A DNA stretch of 64,000 nt from Pseudooceanicola aestuarii (GCF_010614805.1 NZ_JAAFZC010000004.1:1-64000), one strand, 5' to 3'; counted from the stretch's first letter, positions 17,693 to 26,427 are shown. Notes: generated from the letters alone by a model not told the origin. Numbers and translations: made by a program.

Positions 17693-17781
17693 GGCGGGTC
17701 TCCGGTCTGGTGGACCTATCCTAGCGCCCGGCGCGGGGGGCGCGAATGGACGGGCGGGGCTTTGGCTGGTACTTTTCGGGC

Positions 17782-18633
17782 ATGCGCGCGCCCGGTCATA
17801 TCCCCGTCTTCAACCTGTTCGGCGAAACCGGCGTGTTTCCCGATGTCATCCATGTGGAGCGGATCCTGGACCGGGCCGGGCTGCACGATTGGGTGATTTC
17901 TCCGCATCGTCATGCGCAGATGTCCCAGGTGTTCCACATCGAGCACGGCACGGCGCGCGTGGTCCTGGACGGGGCGGAGGCCCGGTTGGGTGCAGGGGAC
18001 TACCTGTTCGTGCCGCCGCAGGTGGTGCATGGCTTCGAGTTCTCGCGCGGGACGGAGGGCGGTGTGCTGTCGCTGCCCGGTCCGGTGGTGGCGCGGCTGG
18101 GGCCGAAATCCGGGGCGCTGTCGGGCTGGCTGGCAGGGGTGCGACGTGGCGCGGTCACACCCGCGCTGGCGCGCCTGATCGGCGAGATCGCGCAGGCCTA
18201 TGCCGGGGCTGGCACCTTTCGGGCACAGATGCTGGTGGCGCTGACCCATGCGTTGCTGGCCGCCCTGGCGGAGGACGGCGCCAGCCGCGACGCCGCCAGT
18301 CCCGGCCCCCTGCACCAGATGCGGAAGCTGGACAATCTGATCGCGCGGCACGGCGCCGCCGGATGGCGTGCGCGCGACTATGCGGATGCCCTGCGGATCA
18401 CGCCGGGACACCTGAACCGGATCGTGCGCCGCGCCACCGGCGCCAGTCTGGGCGCGCATATCGAAACGGTGCAGATGACCGAGGCCTGCCGTCTGATCGC
18501 CTTTACGCGGCTGCCGCTGGCGGAGGTCGGCTACCGGCTGGGCTATGCGGATCCGTCCTATTTTTCCCGCCGGTTCCGGATGCGGATGGGAGAGACCCCC
18601 TCCGGATTCCGGGCGCGGGTGTCGGGCAGGTAG
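17782..18633 (+). CDS. pobR: AraC family regulator, likely PobR
   Basis: AraC/XylS-type activator (283 aa from this start). The N-terminal cupin-like sensor domain includes PHRHAQMSQVFHIEHGTARV; the C-terminal two-helix-turn-helix domain is at about residues 190-280, ending YRLGYADPSYFSRRFRMRMG. It is divergent from pobA, the arrangement typical of PobR that activates pobA with 4-hydroxybenzoate. Start at 17782 is preferred because homologous proteins begin near IPVFNLFGE; GTG/ATG at 17746 would add 12 residues. Confidence 0.85.
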   Translation: MRAPGHIPVFNLFGETGVFPDVIHVERILDRAGLHDWVISPHRHAQMSQVFHIEHGTARVVLDGAEARLGAGDYLFVPPQVVHGFEFSRGTEGGVLSLPGPVVARLGPKSGALSGWLAGVRRGAVTPALARLIGEIAQAYAGAGTFRAQMLVALTHALLAALAEDGASRDAASPGPLHQMRKLDNLIARHGAAGWRARDYADALRITPGHLNRIVRRATGASLGAHIETVQMTEACRLIAFTRLPLAEVGYRLGYADPSYFSRRFRMRMGETPSGFRARVSGR

Positions 18634-18745
18634 CGGCGCGGTTTGGCCTTTCGGGCCGGTCCCGCCGCCGCTGGGCGCTTCATCTCCAGTTTCAATTCAT
18701 GGTATTCTATAGCAGAATGTTATGATCTGTCAGAAGAGGCGCGCG

Positions 18746-19648
18746 GTGAAGTTCAGACAATTGGAGGCATTCCGTTGCGTGATGGCCGCCGGCTCCATGA
18801 AGGCGGCTGCGGACATGATGCATGTCACCCAGCCTGCCGTCAGCCGCCTGATTGCCGATCTGGAAACCCATCTGGGGTTCCGGGTGTTCGACCGGCAGAA
18901 AGGCACGTTGAAACCGACCCGCCAGGGCCTGCAATTCTTTGACAATGTGGAGGAGCAGTTCCTGGGGCTGGAGCGGTTGGAAAACGCCGCCCAGCAGATC
19001 CGGGACGAGGGGCTGGGCCTGCGGTTGGTGGCGACGCATACTCTGGCCGCGACGCTGATCCCACCGGTGCTGGCGCGGTTTCGCAAGCGCCATCCCGATT
19101 GCCGCGTGCTGCTGCATTCGCACCGTCTGGCGCAGGTTGTCGTGCGGGTGCAAAGCATGGCAGTGGATATAGCTGTGGCCGCGCAATTGCCCGCGATGAA
19201 CAATGTCCGCCGCCGTCATATCGGCACTGCCCGGCAGGTCTGCGCGCTGCCGCGTGGCCATCCGCTCTGTGCCCGCGCGGTCATCCGGCCCGAGGATCTG
19301 GAAGGAGAGGATATCGTCTCCATCCTGCCGGACGGTCCGGCGCAATGGAACACACCTACCGAGATGCTGCGCACCGCCGGGGTGACAACGCGGCAATCCT
19401 ATCAGATCGACACGTCGCTGGCCGCCTATGCCGTGGTGCGCGAGGGGCTGGCGCTGGCCATCATCGAACCCTTTGCCGCGCGCATCTGGCGCTACCAGGG
19501 GATCGAGATCCGGCCATTCCTGCCGGCGGTGGAAACCACTTTCCACTCCGCCACGGTGATGCGCAGCAGCTTTCGACCCGAACTCGAATATTTCGAGAAA
19601 TGCCTGATCGAGGAGGCCCGGCGCTGTCCCGAACTGGCGCAGGACTGA
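18746..19648 (+). CDS. LysR family transcriptional regulator
   Basis: LTTR (300 aa from GTG 18746; an ATG at 18722 adds eight residues). The N-terminal winged helix reads FRQLEAFRCVMAAGSMKAAA followed by DMMHVTQPAVSRLIADLE. A periplasmic-binding-like effector domain follows. It converges with the TRAP operon at 19685-22547, separated by a terminator hairpin, and is the only regulator adjacent to it, so control of that operon is plausible. Its effector may be the TRAP cargo or its hydrolysis product; this is inference. Confidence 0.92.
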   Translation: MKFRQLEAFRCVMAAGSMKAAADMMHVTQPAVSRLIADLETHLGFRVFDRQKGTLKPTRQGLQFFDNVEEQFLGLERLENAAQQIRDEGLGLRLVATHTLAATLIPPVLARFRKRHPDCRVLLHSHRLAQVVVRVQSMAVDIAVAAQLPAMNNVRRRHIGTARQVCALPRGHPLCARAVIRPEDLEGEDIVSILPDGPAQWNTPTEMLRTAGVTTRQSYQIDTSLAAYAVVREGLALAIIEPFAARIWRYQGIEIRPFLPAVETTFHSATVMRSSFRPELEYFEKCLIEEARRCPELAQD

Positions 19649-19654
19649 CCGGGT

Positions 19655-19683
19655 CCGGCGGGGCAGGTCGGAAACCCCGCCGG
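19655..19683. terminator. Bidirectional terminator-like hairpin
   Basis: CCGGCGGGG (19655-19663) pairs with CCCCGCCGG (19675-19683) over an 11-base loop. It sits exactly between the convergent LysR gene and the end of the TRAP dctM gene. Confidence 0.55.
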
Positions 19684-19684
19684 G

Positions 19685-20995
19685 TCAGCCGTAGATCAGA
19701 TCGGGCAACCACGTCACCAGCGCCGGGAACAGGTACAGGATCACCACCCCCAGGCACAGCAGCAGGAAGAACGGGAACGCCGCCGCCGCCACCCGACCCA
19801 GCGACGCACCCGTCAGGCTTTGCAGCAGGTAGAGGTTGAACCCCACGGGCGGGGTGATCTGGCCCAGTTCGATCATCACCACCAGAAAGATGCCGAACCA
19901 GATCGGGTCGATCCCGCTGGCCAGCACCACCGGCATGGTGATCGGCAAGCTCATCACCGTGATCGACGTCCCGTCAAGAAACAACCCGAGGAAGATGTAG
20001 AACCCGGCCAGCATCAGGATCAGTTGCAGGCTGGTGGGGTCCAGCGCGGTGATGATCTCGGCAATCGACTGGGGCAGGCGCACATAGCTCATGGAGGACG
20101 CGAGGACCGCCGCGCAGACGATCAGCGACACGATCATCGCCGACATGCGCACAGCGTTCTGAAGCGAATTGTAGATCACGCCCGGCGACAGCTGACCCAT
20201 CAGCAGGGTGATGACCATGGTCGCCGCCAGCCCGATTGCCGCCGCCTCGGACGGGGTGGCCAGGCCGGAGTAGATCGCACCCAGAATGATCGCCATCAGC
20301 GCGATGATCGGCAGTAGCTTGACCAGTGCGCGCAGGTAATCGCGGGCGGTATAGGTCACGGGCTCTGCCGGGGCGAGGGCAGGGTTCGCAATGGTCCGCG
20401 CCGCGATGTAGCTGCTGTAGAGAAAGGCCATCAGCAGGCCGGGGATGATGCCGGCGGCAAACAGGCGAATGATCGAAACCTCGGCCATGACGCCGTAGAT
20501 GATCAGGATGATCGATGGCGGGATCATCAGCCCCAGCGTCCCCGCGCCGGCCAGCGAACCCATGGTCAGAGACTTGTCATAGCCCCGGCCGATCAGCTCG
20601 TTCACCGTGATCCGGCCCACGGTGGTTGTGGTGGCCGCGCTGGACCCGGAGACGGCAGCGAACATCGTCGAGCCCAGAACCGAGGTATGCAGCAACCGTC
20701 CGGGGATCCAGGCGACGAAAGGCGACAGCCCCTCGAAGATCATGCGCGACAGGCGGGTGTGGATCAGCAATTCACCCATCCAGATGAACAACGGAATGGC
20801 CGACAACTCCCAGCCCATGCCGTTGCGTGCCACGACAGTGGCGGCGATGGACCCGATCTTGGACAGCGGGAAATCGGCGATGATGACCTGAGAGGCCAAC
20901 CCCACCAGCAGCAGCGAGGACATGATCCACAGCCCGCCCCCCAACGACAGCAGCAGCAGGCCGAAGACGATCAGCGTAATTTCGATATGGCTCAT
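19685..20995 (-). CDS. dctM: TRAP transporter large permease DctM (second system)
   Basis: Large permease (436 aa, about 12 membrane spans). Family motifs: LFIWMGELLIHTRLSRMIFEG, AGAGTLGLMIPPSIILIIYG and the C-terminal GQITPPVGFNLYLLQSL. It is the last gene of the operon hydrolase-dctP-dctQ-dctM on the minus strand, starting 7 bases after dctQ. It mediates sodium-coupled uptake of a solute, probably carboxylate-bearing. Confidence 0.94.
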   Translation of the reverse strand: MSHIEITLIVFGLLLLSLGGGLWIMSSLLLVGLASQVIIADFPLSKIGSIAATVVARNGMGWELSAIPLFIWMGELLIHTRLSRMIFEGLSPFVAWIPGRLLHTSVLGSTMFAAVSGSSAATTTTVGRITVNELIGRGYDKSLTMGSLAGAGTLGLMIPPSIILIIYGVMAEVSIIRLFAAGIIPGLLMAFLYSSYIAARTIANPALAPAEPVTYTARDYLRALVKLLPIIALMAIILGAIYSGLATPSEAAAIGLAATMVITLLMGQLSPGVIYNSLQNAVRMSAMIVSLIVCAAVLASSMSYVRLPQSIAEIITALDPTSLQLILMLAGFYIFLGLFLDGTSITVMSLPITMPVVLASGIDPIWFGIFLVVMIELGQITPPVGFNLYLLQSLTGASLGRVAAAAFPFFLLLCLGVVILYLFPALVTWLPDLIYG

Positions 20996-21002
20996 GCGGG
21001 GG

Positions 21003-21509
21003 TCAATCCAATGTCTCGGGGGCGGTGAGGGCCTTGGCGATCACCCCGGTGAGTTGCAGGCAGAAGATCCCGATCCCGGCGATGATCACCGCCTGCGGGA
21101 TCCACACCGGCACCTCCAGCACGGAGATGGAGGTGGTGCCGCGCGCATGATTGCGCAGCGCCAGCTTGGCCAGATAATACAGCAGAAAGCCGAAGATCGT
21201 CAGGGTCAGCGTGGCGTTCACGATTTCCACCGCAGCCCTTGCCCGGCCCGACAGGCGCACCAGCAGCAGGTTCAGCCGCAGCAGCACCTTGTGATCCAAC
21301 GCGGAGCCGAGGCCAAGGAATGTCATTGCCGCGACTTCGTAGCCGACGAATTCATCCATCACGAAGGTCGAGGTCTGGAAGACCGCCCGCAACAGGATTT
21401 CCAGCAGGATATGAAGCGCCATCGCCAGTACGGCCAGCATGGCAATCTGCGCCGCCACCCAGGACAGGGCGCTGGTCAGACGGGTGTAACGGGTCAGGGC
21501 GGTGTGCAT
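21003..21509 (-). CDS. dctQ: TRAP transporter small permease DctQ (second system)
   Basis: Small membrane subunit (168 aa) with four predicted helices; the segment LDHKVLLRLNLLL corresponds to the DctQ H-V-R-V-D-L region. It lies between dctP and dctM. The 51-bp gap to dctP contains a perfect 10-bp stem hairpin that would lower permease expression relative to the receptor. Confidence 0.9.
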   Translation of the reverse strand: MHTALTRYTRLTSALSWVAAQIAMLAVLAMALHILLEILLRAVFQTSTFVMDEFVGYEVAAMTFLGLGSALDHKVLLRLNLLLVRLSGRARAAVEIVNATLTLTIFGFLLYYLAKLALRNHARGTTSISVLEVPVWIPQAVIIAGIGIFCLQLTGVIAKALTAPETLD

Positions 21510-21525
21510 CGTCTCTCCTGTCTGC

Positions 21526-21550
21526 GCCTGCCCCCGGGGTGGGGGCAGGC
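21526..21550 (-). terminator. Attenuator-like hairpin between dctP and dctQ
   Basis: GCCTGCCCCC (21526-21535) and GGGGGCAGGC (21541-21550) form a perfect 10-bp stem with a 5-base loop. It lies directly after dctP in the direction of transcription, as is common behind highly expressed binding-protein genes. Confidence 0.6.
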
Positions 21551-21560
21551 GGGCCGGGGA

Positions 21561-22547
21561 TTACTCGGCGGCGCGGTAGGCGTCCAGCAGGGCCTGGCCC
21601 TGGTCGCCGGATTTCTCCAGCCAATCCTGCATCGCGGTACCGGAGGAGGCTTTCAGCGTCTCCATCACCTCGGGGGAGACGTCGCGATCCACCTTCACAC
21701 CCAGTTCGGCCAGGTCGTCATAGGTGCTGGCCAGACGTTCCTCCAGCTTGCCCCAGATGAAGTCCGACGTCTCGGCGGCGGCCTGGCGAATGGCGGCCTG
21801 CTCTTCCTCGGTCAGATTTTCCAGCGCCATGGCGTTCATGTGCACGACGTTGACGGGGATCACGTAATCCAGCGCCGTGTATTGCGGCAGGAAATCCCCC
21901 AGCGAAATGTTGGTCCCGCCCTCGGCGGAGGAGATGACGGCATCCAGCGCATTGGTGGACAGCTGCGGCACGATATCGGCCCAGCTGACCTGAAGCGGGT
22001 TGGCACCCGCGGCCTTGAACGCCTGCATCGCGGTCACGTCGGGCACGCGCACCTTCATCTCCGCCAGGTCGGCGGCGCCGGTCAGCGCCTCGTTGGTCCA
22101 GATGCCCGACGGCGGCCAGGGCAGGGTGAACAGATAGACCTGATCGGCCTTGGCGAAGATCTCGTCATAGGCGGGGCGCAGCACGGTTTCCAGTTTCAGC
22201 GCCTCGTCCTTGGACGTGGTCAGGAAGGGCAGGGAGGGCATGGAGAACACCGGATCGATCCCCGACAGCTGCCCGATATAGGTGTCGGCGATGTCGATGG
22301 CGCCATCGGTGACGGCGTCGAAATGGTCGATGGATTTGAACCCCAGGGACCCGCCGGGGTAGTAGTTGATCGTCACCGATCCTTCCGTCAGCTCGGCCAC
22401 GCGGTCGATGAAGAACTCATCGGCCACGGCAGCGAAGGTCGTTGCCTGGTATTCATTGGCCAGGTTCAGCGTGGTCTGGGCCAGCGCCGGGCCGGCCAGA
22501 GTGGCAAGGGCCAGGGCGCCAAGAGTGGTACGGGGGGCAAGGGTCAT
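21561..22547 (-). CDS. dctP: TRAP transporter substrate-binding protein DctP (second system)
   Basis: Periplasmic receptor (328 aa) with a Sec signal peptide ending near GPALAQ. TRAP features include INYYPGGSLGF, the ligand-Arg segment EMKVRVPDVTAMQAFKAAGANP, and SWADIVPQLSTNALDAVISS. The gene lies 15 bases downstream of the M14-GAF hydrolase, so the receptor and hydrolase are co-transcribed. The imported solute may be the substrate or product of that hydrolase. Confidence 0.93.
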   Translation of the reverse strand: MTLAPRTTLGALALATLAGPALAQTTLNLANEYQATTFAAVADEFFIDRVAELTEGSVTINYYPGGSLGFKSIDHFDAVTDGAIDIADTYIGQLSGIDPVFSMPSLPFLTTSKDEALKLETVLRPAYDEIFAKADQVYLFTLPWPPSGIWTNEALTGAADLAEMKVRVPDVTAMQAFKAAGANPLQVSWADIVPQLSTNALDAVISSAEGGTNISLGDFLPQYTALDYVIPVNVVHMNAMALENLTEEEQAAIRQAAAETSDFIWGKLEERLASTYDDLAELGVKVDRDVSPEVMETLKASSGTAMQDWLEKSGDQGQALLDAYRAAE

Positions 22548-22562
22548 GTGGGTCTCTCCTGT

Positions 22563-24125
22563 TCAGGCGGGTTCGTTGTTGCGGTCGGGTTGGGGCATGG
22601 CCCCGGACCGGAGGGTCAATTCGGTGCGCAGCGCGGCGCGGGCGGGTTCGGTCAGGATCTCCTGCGCCAGCGCCACGCGGTCGGGCGTGTAATGGCCGGC
22701 CACGTCCAGCAGGTTGATCGTGGCGCGCAGCGTGCCATCCAGCGTGATCGGCAGGTTCAGCACCGAGGCACAGCCCAACGAGGCGATCAGCGCGTGATCG
22801 GCAAAGACCTCCGCCAGCCCGGCGGCGTCATTGGCGACAAAGGGCACCTGTCGCCGCACGGCGGTGTCGTACCAAAGGTTGTCGCGCAGCGCGATGACGC
22901 CGGAGACAGGATAGGCCTGCGGCATGTTGGAATGGATGCGCTGTCCGGCGCGGCTCTGGTCCACCAGCTCCATCACCGTGAACAGCCGCGCCCCGATGAC
23001 CTGCTGGGCCAGCGCCTGCAATGCCGCATAGGCCTGTCCGGGCGCGGTCACCCGGCTGAGCCTCTGTCCAAATGCATCGACTGCGATGTCGGTATCGCTG
23101 CGCGCGCCGTCGAGTTCGCGCAGCATCGCGCATGCGGCGGCGCGGGTCTGGGTGATCACCCCGGCGCGCCATTCCGGGTTCCGGCAGATCAGCGCGCGGT
23201 AGAGATCGGCCTTGATCGCAGCCGCCTGCGCGGGCGTCGCGTCGTGATGGCGCAGCCAATTGTCCCCGCGCAGGGCGGTCAGAACCTGGGGGAATTCGCG
23301 GGTGCCGAATTCCAGGATGATCTTGATCGCCGGATCGGTCGCGGGCACGTGGTCGGCCAGATCGCAGACGCAGCCGCCGATCCCGGCCCATTCCGCACCT
23401 TCGACCGCCGGGCGGTCCAGGCGGATCAACTCTCCCCAGCCTTTCGGCCCGACGCCGGTGTGGATGTCCAGCACCGCCAGCCGCGTTGCCCCCGCGCCGT
23501 GTTGGCTGAGCAGCTCTTGCAGGGTCTGCACTGTCCAGCCCACCGTCCGGCCGCCATAGAACAACCCTTCGGGATGATCGTACTGGCCTTTCAGCACCTC
23601 CTGGGTGAGGGCGCGCAGGCCATTGCGGGCAATGAAATCGGCGATTTCGGCCTCGGCGCGGGCACGGGCGGGGCCGTCCCAATCCGCCGGGCACAGGGCC
23701 GAATGCAGCGCGTCATAGGCGGTGTTGCGCGGGGCAAGGGCGAGATCGCGGCGGACGTTGCGGTTGGGGTCTATGTTGTTTTCATCGGTGCGCGAAAGAT
23801 GCGCGCCGCCATGGGCATTGACCGCGTGGATCAACACGATCGCGCAATCCGCAGGCCGCGCCCCGGGCAGGGTCTGCATCAGGTCCAACTGGGCGATGGC
23901 CCCGGCCTCCAGTTCGGTCCCGTGGACGCCGGCCAGCACGAACAGGACATGGCGCGGCCGATCCGGTCCCAGTCGCGCGACATCCACGCCGAATTCCAGC
24001 CCCGCCGCGCCAGTCAGCGGATGCGGCAGGTGGTCCAGTGTCCAGCCCTGTGCCTGCGCCGCCGCGCGGAAGGCCGTGCGGCTGCTGCGGTAGAGTTCGT
24101 GGAAATCCTGCGGCGTTTCGGTCAC
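22563..24125 (-). CDS. DUF2817 (M14-like) hydrolase fused to a GAF domain
   Basis: Two-domain protein of 520 aa from the GTG start at 24125, which has GGGGAG about 10 bases upstream; an ATG at 24182 would add 19 non-conserved residues. Residues 1-340 form a zinc carboxypeptidase/aspartoacylase-like DUF2817 domain: Zn ligands H68 and E71 in VHGTE, N-x-D-P-N-R-N at 117-123, third ligand H222 in LDIHTG, and general-base Glu E272 in ILEFGT. Residues about 355-495 form a GAF domain (LFTVMELVDQ, HSNMPQAYPVSG, FVANDAAGLAEVF). It is the first gene of the TRAP operon. Likely a metal-dependent amide or peptide hydrolase whose activity or location is tuned by GAF ligand binding; the exact substrate is unknown. 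Confidence 0.82.
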   Translation of the reverse strand: MTETPQDFHELYRSSRTAFRAAAQAQGWTLDHLPHPLTGAAGLEFGVDVARLGPDRPRHVLFVLAGVHGTELEAGAIAQLDLMQTLPGARPADCAIVLIHAVNAHGGAHLSRTDENNIDPNRNVRRDLALAPRNTAYDALHSALCPADWDGPARARAEAEIADFIARNGLRALTQEVLKGQYDHPEGLFYGGRTVGWTVQTLQELLSQHGAGATRLAVLDIHTGVGPKGWGELIRLDRPAVEGAEWAGIGGCVCDLADHVPATDPAIKIILEFGTREFPQVLTALRGDNWLRHHDATPAQAAAIKADLYRALICRNPEWRAGVITQTRAAACAMLRELDGARSDTDIAVDAFGQRLSRVTAPGQAYAALQALAQQVIGARLFTVMELVDQSRAGQRIHSNMPQAYPVSGVIALRDNLWYDTAVRRQVPFVANDAAGLAEVFADHALIASLGCASVLNLPITLDGTLRATINLLDVAGHYTPDRVALAQEILTEPARAALRTELTLRSGAMPQPDRNNEPA

Positions 24126-24222
24126 TTCGGTCTGCTCCCCTGACGTGGCAGGCAATCTCGAGGAGCAGGGATCATATATCAATACATATTACCTTAAGAG
24201 GTATAACCATATGTGATTGATC

Positions 24223-24618
24223 TCAGAACAGGCCGTTGTCATTGGCGGACCCCTCGGTGATCACCTGTAACACATCCCAATGTTCGACGATCTTGCCCGC
24301 CGCATCGAACCGAAAGATGTCGATCCCGGCATAATCATTGCTGCCCGGCCAGACCTGATGGCAATGCAGGACGACCAGATCATCCTGTGCGACGGTCCGT
24401 TTGAACGTTACGGATTTGCCGGGATAATCCGCCGCCATTCGGTCGAAATAGTCGATAAAGGCCTGTTTTCCGTCGCCAACATGGGGGTTGTGCTGGATGT
24501 ACTCCGCACCCGCATATCGCGCGATTGCCTCTCGTGGGCGGCATTGGTTGAACATCATGTCGTAGAAGGCGCGCGCGTTGGCTGTGTTCTCTTCGGGGGT
24601 CGGGGCGGTGAGGGTCAT
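24223..24618 (-). CDS. SnoaL-like polyketide-cyclase/NTF2-fold protein
   Basis: 131-aa cystatin-like alpha+beta barrel protein. The start is placed at 24618 (MTLTAPTPEENT) because GGAACGGAG precedes it. Features fit the SnoaL-like group: ARAFYDMMFNQCRPREAIAR, the Y-I-Q-H-N-P motif in EYIQHNPHVGDG, and DIFRFDAAGKIVEHWDVLQ near the C-terminus. It is divergent from the HxlR regulator 86 bases away, a recurrent pairing for small redox- or aldehyde-responsive genes. Enzymatic role unknown. Confidence 0.85.
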   Translation of the reverse strand: MTLTAPTPEENTANARAFYDMMFNQCRPREAIARYAGAEYIQHNPHVGDGKQAFIDYFDRMAADYPGKSVTFKRTVAQDDLVVLHCHQVWPGSNDYAGIDIFRFDAAGKIVEHWDVLQVITEGSANDNGLF

Positions 24619-24651
24619 GAGAGGCTCCGTTCCTGGGGGACTTGTGGCGCA

Positions 24652-24678
24652 ATACGTATACAATGGATACCAAGTATC
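24652..24678. promoter_or_regulatory. Candidate HxlR operator
   Basis: The divergent SnoaL/HxlR gap contains clustered half-sites: palindrome ATACGTAT (24652-24659), GTATAC (24656-24661), GATAC (24666-24670) and GTATC (24674-24678). GTAT/ATAC repeats in such a small divergent region fit autoregulation by HxlR-type winged-helix proteins. Assignment rests on position and symmetry. Confidence 0.45.
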
Positions 24679-24704
24679 AATTACGCACTTAAAAGGAACC
24701 AGAT

Positions 24705-25094
24705 ATGCTGAACCTCACCGCCCTGTCGGCCGAAGACGCGGCGCATTGCCCGATCCGTCAGGTTTTGTCCAAGGTGACCGGTAAATGGCAAATGCTGATC
24801 CTGTTCGCGCTGGAGGACGGCGCACTGCGATTCGGCGCGCTGAAACGGACCATCGGGGATATCACGCAACGCGTCCTGACCGACAATCTGCGCGGGCTGG
24901 AGCGGGACGGCTACCTGACCCGGACAGTGGAGGCCGGGCCGCCGCTGGCGGTGTTCTACACCCTGACTGACATCGGGCGAGAATTGATGAACCTCTTGAA
25001 ACACCTTGCAGACTGGGCCGCCCGAAACCATGCCACCATCGCGGCGCGTCGGGCGGCAGATGGGGGGGAGGCGACTGGCGGTACGTCATCCTGA
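24705..25094 (+). CDS. HxlR family transcriptional regulator
   Basis: Small winged-helix regulator (129 aa). The conserved Cys near the N-terminus is present in AHCPIRQVLSKVTGKWQ, followed by LRFGALKRTIGDITQRVLTDNLR (recognition region) and a wing at VEAGPPLAVFYTLT. Family members often sense electrophiles or oxidants through that Cys. It is divergent from the SnoaL-like gene and has AAAAGGAACC before ATG. Targets likely include its neighbour. Confidence 0.9.
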   Translation: MLNLTALSAEDAAHCPIRQVLSKVTGKWQMLILFALEDGALRFGALKRTIGDITQRVLTDNLRGLERDGYLTRTVEAGPPLAVFYTLTDIGRELMNLLKHLADWAARNHATIAARRAADGGEATGGTSS

Positions 25095-25120
25095 CATGCC
25101 GCCGCGGCCCTGACGCAGGT

Positions 25121-26134
25121 CTACAGCCCCTCCAACAGTGCGCGGGTCGTGGGCATCCGGTCCAGGCTGGCGGCGATGCGACGGCGCCAGATTGGACCTT
25201 TTTCCTGTGCTGCGGCATAGGCGTCGGCCAACTCGATCGGGCGTTCCTCCGCCAAAACCCGGATCAGGAAGGCGGCCTGCGCGCGGTCTTTCTCGGCCTT
25301 GGCGCTATCGGCACCGTCGCGGCGGCGGTCGGCGACGATCAGCTTGTGAATCGCGAACCGTTCGGGGCGCGGCACTTGCACCAGCGCGCCGTAGCGATAG
25401 AGGAACGGCACCTGGATCGGTTCGGCGATCAGGTAGTTCAGATGGTGCAGCCCCTGGGCGCTGACCCCCAGGGCGGGCAGGGGGCGCAGCCCCTCCTGCG
25501 CGTCGAACGACGGGGTCAGGAATTCGACCATGGTCTGCCGGTCCGTCTGCCGCCAACGCCAGACATGCCGTGCGTCCAGCGAGGGGACCGGCGCAAATTT
25601 CAGGTCGTGGAATACATCGGCCAGCGGCGTGTCCACGCGATCCTCCAGAACGATGGACAGCCGTTCGAAACTGGCGATGTCGATATCGTCGGTCAGGGCG
25701 GCGGCGTCGAAGCCGATGCGCGTCCCCAATTCCCCTTCGTAGCACAAGAAGGCGTTGGTCCCGACCAGCGTCCCGCCCAGCCGGAACACCCCGGTGCGGG
25801 CCATGGCAGTGACGATCTGGCCGGTGTTTACATCCGCCGTGCGCAGCCCTTCGGCCCGCAGGATGCGCATCAGGCGGGCGCGCTCCCTTTCGCGTGCCTT
25901 GTCCTGGGCGGCCAGTTCTTTCTGGCGGTCCAACCGCTGGCGCAGCTCTGCGCTGTCTTCGCCGATGTAGCGGTCGATGGTGCGGCTGCCCATGCGGTAG
26001 TGATCGTACCAATATTGCCGCGCGCCGACGGTCTTGCGCTTGGGCGTTCCGATCACGCCCGAGACGGTGCCGTCCTTCAGGTTGCGCAACAGGTCGATCC
26101 AGGCGCTGCGTGCGACTTGCGACAGATGATTCAC
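25121..26134 (-). CDS. GSU2403-family nucleotidyltransferase-fold protein
   Basis: Protein of about 337 aa from GTG 26134. A nucleotidyltransferase-like core is suggested by RLGGTLVGTNAFLCYEGELG, the acidic pair in TDDIDIASFERL, and a distal FAIHKLIVADRR segment as in AbiEii-like proteins. The N-terminal part is helical and charged (EDSAELRQRLDRQKELAAQD). The start is uncertain: GTG 26191 and ATG-proximal positions are open, but they run through an inverted repeat (26139-26168). The biological role is unknown; some related proteins are toxin-like. It sits alone, convergent with HxlR and divergent from the zinc GTPase. Confidence 0.7.
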   Translation of the reverse strand: MNHLSQVARSAWIDLLRNLKDGTVSGVIGTPKRKTVGARQYWYDHYRMGSRTIDRYIGEDSAELRQRLDRQKELAAQDKARERERARLMRILRAEGLRTADVNTGQIVTAMARTGVFRLGGTLVGTNAFLCYEGELGTRIGFDAAALTDDIDIASFERLSIVLEDRVDTPLADVFHDLKFAPVPSLDARHVWRWRQTDRQTMVEFLTPSFDAQEGLRPLPALGVSAQGLHHLNYLIAEPIQVPFLYRYGALVQVPRPERFAIHKLIVADRRRDGADSAKAEKDRAQAAFLIRVLAEERPIELADAYAAAQEKGPIWRRRIAASLDRMPTTRALLEGL

Positions 26135-26138
26135 AGAA

Positions 26139-26168
26139 CTACCCCACGAAAATAAATCCGTGGGGTAG
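26139..26168. repeat. 10-bp perfect inverted repeat upstream of the nucleotidyltransferase
   Basis: CTACCCCACG (26139-26148) and CGTGGGGTAG (26159-26168) flank a 10-base AT-rich spacer. A 13-bp direct copy of the right side (TCCGTGGGGTAGG at 26157-26169) recurs at 26204-26216. Placed just before the start of the minus-strand gene, these could be operator sites or a 5'-UTR hairpin. Confidence 0.6.
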
Positions 26169-26304
26169 GTGTAGGGGATCTGCTGTTGCACCACAAGGAA
26201 TTTTCCGTGGGGTAGGGGTGGAGAGGCCCGTGGTTGGCGCCGACAGCGAATGCGCCGAACCGCGCGAGAGGAACGCGGGAGGGCCAACGGGAAGCTTGCA
26301 TTTG

Positions 26305-26322
26305 GTTATGTTATAACATAAC
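26305..26322. promoter_or_regulatory. Perfect 18-bp palindrome, probable Zur box
   Basis: GTTATGTTATAACATAAC is fully palindromic and closely matches the proteobacterial Zur consensus core TGTTATAxxATAACA. It lies 105 bases before the COG0523 zinc-chaperone GTPase, a standard Zur target, and about 170 bases from the divergent nucleotidyltransferase gene. Confidence 0.85.
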
Positions 26323-26427
26323 AAGCCTCCAGCTCCCAAAGAGCCATCGCGCAGCTCAGCCAGGCGGGAGACCGTGCAAACTGCCACTGCGCCACCGTAA
26401 GCCCATGCAACGAAAGGTATCCATCCC

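Noticed and set aside
20922..24143. Very long antisense open frame of about 1070 codons
   Set aside because: It is opposite the TRAP operon and hydrolase genes, rich in Gln/His/Arg/Gly, with no domain I recognise. Long shadow frames are expected in GC-rich DNA.
24165..24218. Imperfect AT-rich inverted repeat before the M14-GAF gene
   Set aside because: Arms around ACATAT/ATATGT pair only with unequal insertions, so I do not call it an operator or terminator.
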